Origin: a virus
IMG/VR virus record: IMGVR_UViG_3300047274_000119
Span: 1 to 30,313 of that record
Length of the DNA: 30,313 nucleotides
Reading direction: 5' to 3' (one strand)
The translations under genes and the position numbers were made by a program. Under the pieces are notes generated by a model that made no database searches, was not told the DNA's origin, and saw nothing but the letters and a program-made list of their open reading frames with translations. This document shows positions 29,543 to 30,313 of the stretch, piece by piece; position 1 is the first letter of the stretch; every line of letters begins with the position of its first letter.

Positions 29543-29581
29543 TGCCGTGATCCGAGCCTGCCGGCAGCAGGCATTCCTCGG
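29532..29581 (+). promoter_or_regulatory. Tandem hairpins between exonuclease and SSB genes
   Basis: Two hairpins lie across and after the exonuclease stop codon. ACGGCAT (29532-29538) pairs with ATGCCGT (29542-29548) around CTG. CCGAG (29552-29556) pairs with CTCGG (29577-29581), enclosing CCTGC (29557-29561) and GCAGG (29567-29571) around the loop CGGCA, with a five-base bulge on the right. No T-run follows. They may slow or process the transcript, helping set exonuclease and SSB levels. The remaining bases up to the start at 29614 hold only the AAAGG ribosome binding site. Confidence 0.45.
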
Positions 29582-29613
29582 CGCACATGCGCCCGACAAG
29601 AAAGGCACTACCC

Positions 29614-30237
29614 ATGTTTGCATTAGACACAGGCGGCAACGGCGCCAACGGTCCCTTCCTGCAGTGGTCCGCACGCGGAACCCAGTGCGGTTCGATCGGC
29701 CCGAAGTCATTCTACATTCGGTCGGGCGACAGCAAGACCGCATACGACGGAACCAAAGGCATGGTCCTCGACATCGAAAAGATGAAGACCGGCTGGCAGA
29801 AGTCGGAAGGCATTTCCGGCGTGGCACCCGAATGGAAGTGGAACCCAAGCCCAGCGCAAATGCTGCCCTCGCCCAACGATGATTGGAAGAAGGGCTTCAG
29901 CATCAACGTGGCGATCGGCGGCGGTGAGACAGCCACTTGGGAGCAGGCAGGCACAGCCGCATGGCAAGCTCTGACAGATCTGGCACCCAGCCTGCAGCAG
30001 CAGCCAGCGCCCAACATGCTGCCGCTCGTGCGCCTGGCCAACACCAGGCCGATGCAGTTCAAGCGTGGCAGCACGATCGTGCCGATCCTTGAAGTCATCA
30101 AGTGGGTGCCGCGTCCCGACTGCATGAAAGAAGGCGCAGCCGGCGGCATTGCAATGGACCCGGCACCAGCTCCGGCACCTGCGCCCAAGCCTGCACCAGC
30201 TCCGGCGCCGGTCGCAGATGACGAGCTTGAGTTTTAA
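29614..30237 (+). CDS. SSB-like DNA-binding protein with acidic tail (207 aa)
   Basis: ATG 29614 (MFALDTGGNGANGPF) is preferred over an earlier ATG at 29587 as it has AAAGG upstream and the earlier one would give an atypical start. The first 150 residues are a beta-rich domain (FLQWSARGTQCGSIGPKSFY, GMVLDIEKMKTGWQ). Then comes a Pro/Ala linker with PAPAPAPKPAPAPAP repeats and the acidic tip DDELEF. The combination of a Pro/Ala linker and an acidic tip ending in Phe is the layout of bacterial SSB tails that recruit partner proteins. A single-strand-binding or annealing-factor role is inferred; the core domain was not matched to a family. Confidence 0.7.
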   Translation: MFALDTGGNGANGPFLQWSARGTQCGSIGPKSFYIRSGDSKTAYDGTKGMVLDIEKMKTGWQKSEGISGVAPEWKWNPSPAQMLPSPNDDWKKGFSINVAIGGGETATWEQAGTAAWQALTDLAPSLQQQPAPNMLPLVRLANTRPMQFKRGSTIVPILEVIKWVPRPDCMKEGAAGGIAMDPAPAPAPAPKPAPAPAPVADDELEF

Positions 30238-30251
30238 GCTCCAAAGAAAAA

Positions 30252-30277
30252 GCCCCCAGCGCAGACACGCTGGGGGC
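30252..30277 (-). terminator. Intrinsic terminator, best suited to leftward transcription
   Basis: GCCCCCAGCG (30252-30261) and CGCTGGGGGC (30268-30277) form a 10-bp stem around CAGACA. On the plus strand a run of A (AAAGAAAAA, 30243-30251) precedes it, so read leftward the hairpin is followed by TTTTTCTTT, a classical intrinsic terminator. Read rightward there is no T-run. It therefore probably ends a leftward gene beyond the window and only weakly ends the SSB transcript. Confidence 0.7.
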
Positions 30278-30313
30278 AAGTTATCCAGGCAGGATGAGTG
30301 TCAAACAGGCCAG

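Noticed and set aside
28949-29848. 299-codon minus-strand open frame near the right end
   Set aside because: It is antisense to the RecB-like and SSB-like genes, whose motifs are clear, and its product is low-complexity hydrophobic and arginine-rich.

Overview
The window is a 30.3-kb piece of a tailed double-stranded DNA phage genome (Caudoviricetes) with a T7-like short-tailed (podovirus) virion plan. The evidence is a 535-residue head-to-tail connector, scaffold, major capsid, tail tubular proteins A and B, three large ejection (internal virion) proteins, and a fibre with a T7-gp17-type N-terminus. The terminase large subunit lies directly upstream of the portal, not at the far end as in T7, and no T7-type RNA polymerase, integrase, tRNA gene, CRISPR array or diversity-generating retroelement is seen. 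Several small genes resemble families I recall from marine and freshwater phages. The style of the leftward operon proteins (an acidic AADRIE-type coiled-coil protein, a phage C5 methyltransferase) weakly suggests an alphaproteobacterial host. That host call is inference, not shown by the sequence.

Layout. Positions 1-9,460, plus strand: terminase (cut by the window edge), two small proteins, portal, a Bbp19-like small protein, scaffold, a 133-bp non-coding leader that can fold, capsid, a small capsid-associated protein, a strong hairpin, tail tube A and B, and a gp14-like protein. Positions 9,464-17,255: three ejection proteins and a 63-aa gene between the last two; the 875-aa one carries an enzyme-like domain. 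Positions 17,252-20,498: T7-type fibre, a small beta-rich protein, a glycine-rich adhesin candidate and a 130-aa partner. Positions 20,520-23,359: a lysis and membrane cassette with several one- or two-span membrane proteins, a Cys-rich 63-aa protein, a holin candidate, a signal-peptide-bearing staphylococcal-type nuclease, and a GH19 plus peptidoglycan-binding endolysin. Positions 23,364-24,565: two small basic proteins and a possible structural protein, ending at a long stem-loop.

Positions 24,661-28,088 form one leftward operon of ten tightly packed genes, most overlapping by 4 nt. It starts from a promoter with a perfect TTGACA box and holds a DNA cytosine-5 methyltransferase plus small coiled-coil, winged-helix-like and HTH-like proteins. 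A long second reading frame with five GWPTP repeats lies wholly inside the methyltransferase gene and has its own ribosome binding site. Positions 28,248-30,237 run rightward again: a small HTH regulator, a Holliday-junction-resolvase-like nuclease without a normal start codon, a RecB/Cas4-like exonuclease, and an SSB-like protein with an acidic tail. Together these look like a recombination or replication module.

The late genes package DNA, build the virion and lyse the cell. The leftward operon probably protects or modifies DNA and regulates early events. The right-hand module processes DNA. Base composition changes along the window: plus-strand genes at the left end are strongly G-rich over C, while those at the right end are C-rich.
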